From Terebella lapidaria (taxonomy: Eukaryota; Annelida; Polychaeta; Terebellida; Terebellidae), in NCBI GenBank assembly GCA_949152475.1, contig OX424555.1:61299977-61363976 (forward strand): a stretch of 64,000 bases of DNA, written 5' to 3'. Below, in pieces: positions 61,761 through 64,000 of this stretch (positions within the stretch are counted from its first letter, which is position 1; each line of letters begins with the position of its first letter). A program made the position numbers and the translations under genes. The notes under the pieces are model-generated. The model made no database searches and had not been told where the DNA came from. It was given only the letters and a program-made list of their open reading frames with translations.

Positions 61761-64000
61761 CTTTAACGGGAGATTTGAAACCGGGTGGTTTAGTGGGTGG
61801 AGACTAATTAATGGCATGTTGCTGGCTGGAGATTTGAGTGACTGGAGTGGGATTTCAAAATAACCCAGCAGCCAGGCTGATAGTGAACAAGGCAGCTCTG
61901 CCCACAGCTGGATCTGCTACTGCCTGGCAGCTTATACAGTGTGTATTCTCCCTCTCACATACTAGTCGAAATACAGCCAGCACCGATTGCATTCATAGCA
62001 TGTGGTTCTGTTCACAAACAAGTTTCGACTGGGCTGACTGATGCCTTGTAGCAATCTGATTGGTGGAGCGTTTATAAACATCATCAGGTACCGGGTTTGA
62101 ATTAAATGCAGACTTAAAATTTTTATGGTCTATTTTCCTCACAAATACAGTGGATTTTCTGAAAAAATTGAAATTGTTCACCTAAAATGAGATACCCATG
62201 AATATGAACTATGGAAAGAGTTATTTGCCAAACATTGTTCTGCCTGTTCACTGCATCTCTGAGCCACTGAGTGCACACTACTGCCTTCTGCCTTTATACC
62301 GGAACTCCCCATAAAACGTTGGTCTCCACCATGTTCCATCTTAGCCCAAAACTGGTAAACACATCCCAAGTATCACAAACTAAGACACAAAAGTCAGACC
62401 ATAAGGGTCTGTTTCGAAAGAATGGGTCAAAGTATCCATGTGCTTAACTGGGTGACACTACCTCCCAACAATTTGGAAAGTACTAATGAAGAAGCTAAAA
62501 TTTTGAACAAGGTATTTCGGAAAGGCTGATGACCTTGGAAGGTTTAGATGTTGTAAAATGACATACCAGTGATCAGAAGTGGTAGTACTTCTAAAAGTAT
62601 TCCGGCTGCCCTCCTGGCGGGTGCCAGCAGGTCCACAGATAAGTAGTCATTGCAAATGCATCCATGGACAGACGATCATGGAAGATGAAATCGTCTTTTT
62701 GGCATGATCCAGCATGCTCCTTCCACCATCTTCGCATGAAGGGAGTAAATGGCATGTTCCAGATTGGCCTTGAATGCGCTGACGTCAGTCGTCATATTCC
62801 TTGAGGAGCTGGCCCTTGAGCTGCAGCTCAGCAACTTCTATGCACAAATGACAGAGATCCTCCTGCGTCTGAGGCGTAATGGGCGATGTGTTAGTCGTAT
62901 GCAGTGGCCATTCCCTTGCAAAATAATTCCTGCTCACGAACAGTGGTGAGGCTGACATGGCTCACCACTGACGAGTACAAGGGCTACTGTGGGAGTGATG
63001 GCTGGGGCTGGGGACGTCGTGGTCTCAGCTTGCACCACGGACGCCTCCACCATCAACGTTGTTGGTGCTGGAAGGCAGGATGACAGCCCGCCAGCGTCTT
63101 AGCAGTCGGGCCAGAGGTCGTTGCGATCACTTGGGTCGGCCTCAGCCTCAGCATTGCCAGAGCGCTGTGGGAGAACTATACGGGTTCGGGATACTATATT
63201 CAGTGTCTCGGACACCACGACGAACATCCTCTTATTTGGGTGGGGCTGCTAGGCCAGACCAACATGCTGCATGTTCTCTGCCATGATGGAATACTGACGC
63301 AGGGTCTGGTCCATAGTGGTCGACAAGCGAACTCCAAAACTCGAGCCTGCCGTCACCAGCATGCCAGATTCTTTTCAGCAGTTGTCCATACAGCACTGAG
63401 CAAAGCACTATGGTTTGTAAACCCAGCGGGTATTGCGCCACAAGGATACACATAATTAAAGGTAGGCTTTGTAAAATTTCTGCCCTATCCGGTACACATA
63501 CGAAGCCCTCTGTGGGTTGTTGACCGGTGATCTTTCAGAGCAGCTGAATCATAAAACTTTGCAGGTGCTAGCATGTAGCACTTCTGGCATTGAAACAGTT
63601 CAATGAAGGTTTGGTGGTATCCTACAATGTGACGATTCAGGTGTACCGCGGTTGGCTACCAAACGGTCATGACGTAGTGCCCTGTGCGGGTCCACATACT
63701 CTGAGGGACTGGAGATAAAACGGGCACATATAGCCTCGCTCATGAGGGGTGGCAGCATGCTCACCTACACCTCTGAGATGTCAGGTTCCTGTCAGATGAA
63801 TGGAATATAAGTCGTAATCCCGGCTTCTGCCATATGGCGAGCCACCCCATACGCACTCTAACCTTCCACACACCCGGAAGCTTGGGGCCCAATTCAAACT
63901 GCTGCCATTTGGTCAGTGACTGCTCGAATGCAGACTGCATGTAGAGGTCCGGTCGAACCACACTGGGGTCGGGCATGTGCTGGTGCACTGCTCGTATGCA
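61761..64000. other. No gene recognised
   Basis: The stretch 62600-63990 is GC-richer than its surroundings and has several frames of 60-80 codons on both strands. None has a motif or intron-exon continuity I can support. It could be a decayed mobile element or part of a gene extending past the right edge. Confidence 0.3.

Noticed and set aside
62749-63100. Tc1/mariner-like transposase, from fragments RMQWPF and TTDEY followed by GWGWGRRG
   Set aside because: The order is reversed relative to Tc1 (the DE motif should precede the M-x-W-P block), and no DNA-binding region or inverted repeats fit.

Overview
The window is nuclear DNA of an animal, most likely a marine invertebrate. Many short GT-AG introns, two tRNA-Ala genes, a conserved metazoan transcription factor gene and dense small inverted-repeat elements support this. 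The species cannot be fixed from the sequence. Frequent AGGCCTA, TACATGTA and ATACCGGTAT words give a flavour I associate with molluscs, echinoderms or lancelets, but that is an impression only.

Layout. Positions 1-23965 are one tandem satellite with a 38-bp monomer (about 630 copies), which runs off the left edge and is organised into large internal duplications. A dispersed repeat element (23966-24810) sits inside its right edge, followed by about three decayed monomers. From 24.9 to 31.4 kb lies gene-poor DNA with inverted-repeat elements and two tRNA-Ala genes, AGC on + and TGC on -. From 31510 to 45255 (+) is a complete BTAF1 (TAF172/Mot1) gene. I resolved 41 coding exons that join in phase to 1,833 codons plus a stop. 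From 54666 down to 49031 (-) is a complete DAPP1/Bam32-like SH2-PH adaptor, with 8 coding exons and 250 codons plus a stop. The two genes are tail to tail. From 54.7 to 64 kb I see no convincing gene, only a cluster of foldback and terminal-inverted-repeat elements.

The two host genes do unrelated jobs. BTAF1 is a Swi2/Snf2 ATPase that strips TBP from DNA. DAPP1 is a PI3K-dependent adaptor at the plasma membrane. Their neighbourhood is positional, not an operon.

Three things stand out. (1) The 3' end of BTAF1 exon 8, with its splice donor, has been amplified in intron 8 into a 67-bp minisatellite carrying 20 intact CAG|GTATGG donors. (2) A dispersed repeat has hairpin-forming ends and inserts in TTTT runs. 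It is present once in the satellite and twice, one copy inside the other, in DAPP1 intron 6. It is packed with perfect TGACCTTGA/TCAAGGTCA words, the extended half-site of SF-1/Ftz-F1/ERR nuclear receptors. (3) DAPP1 intron 6 is a four-layer nest: intron, small inverted-repeat element, hairpin-ended element, second hairpin-ended element.
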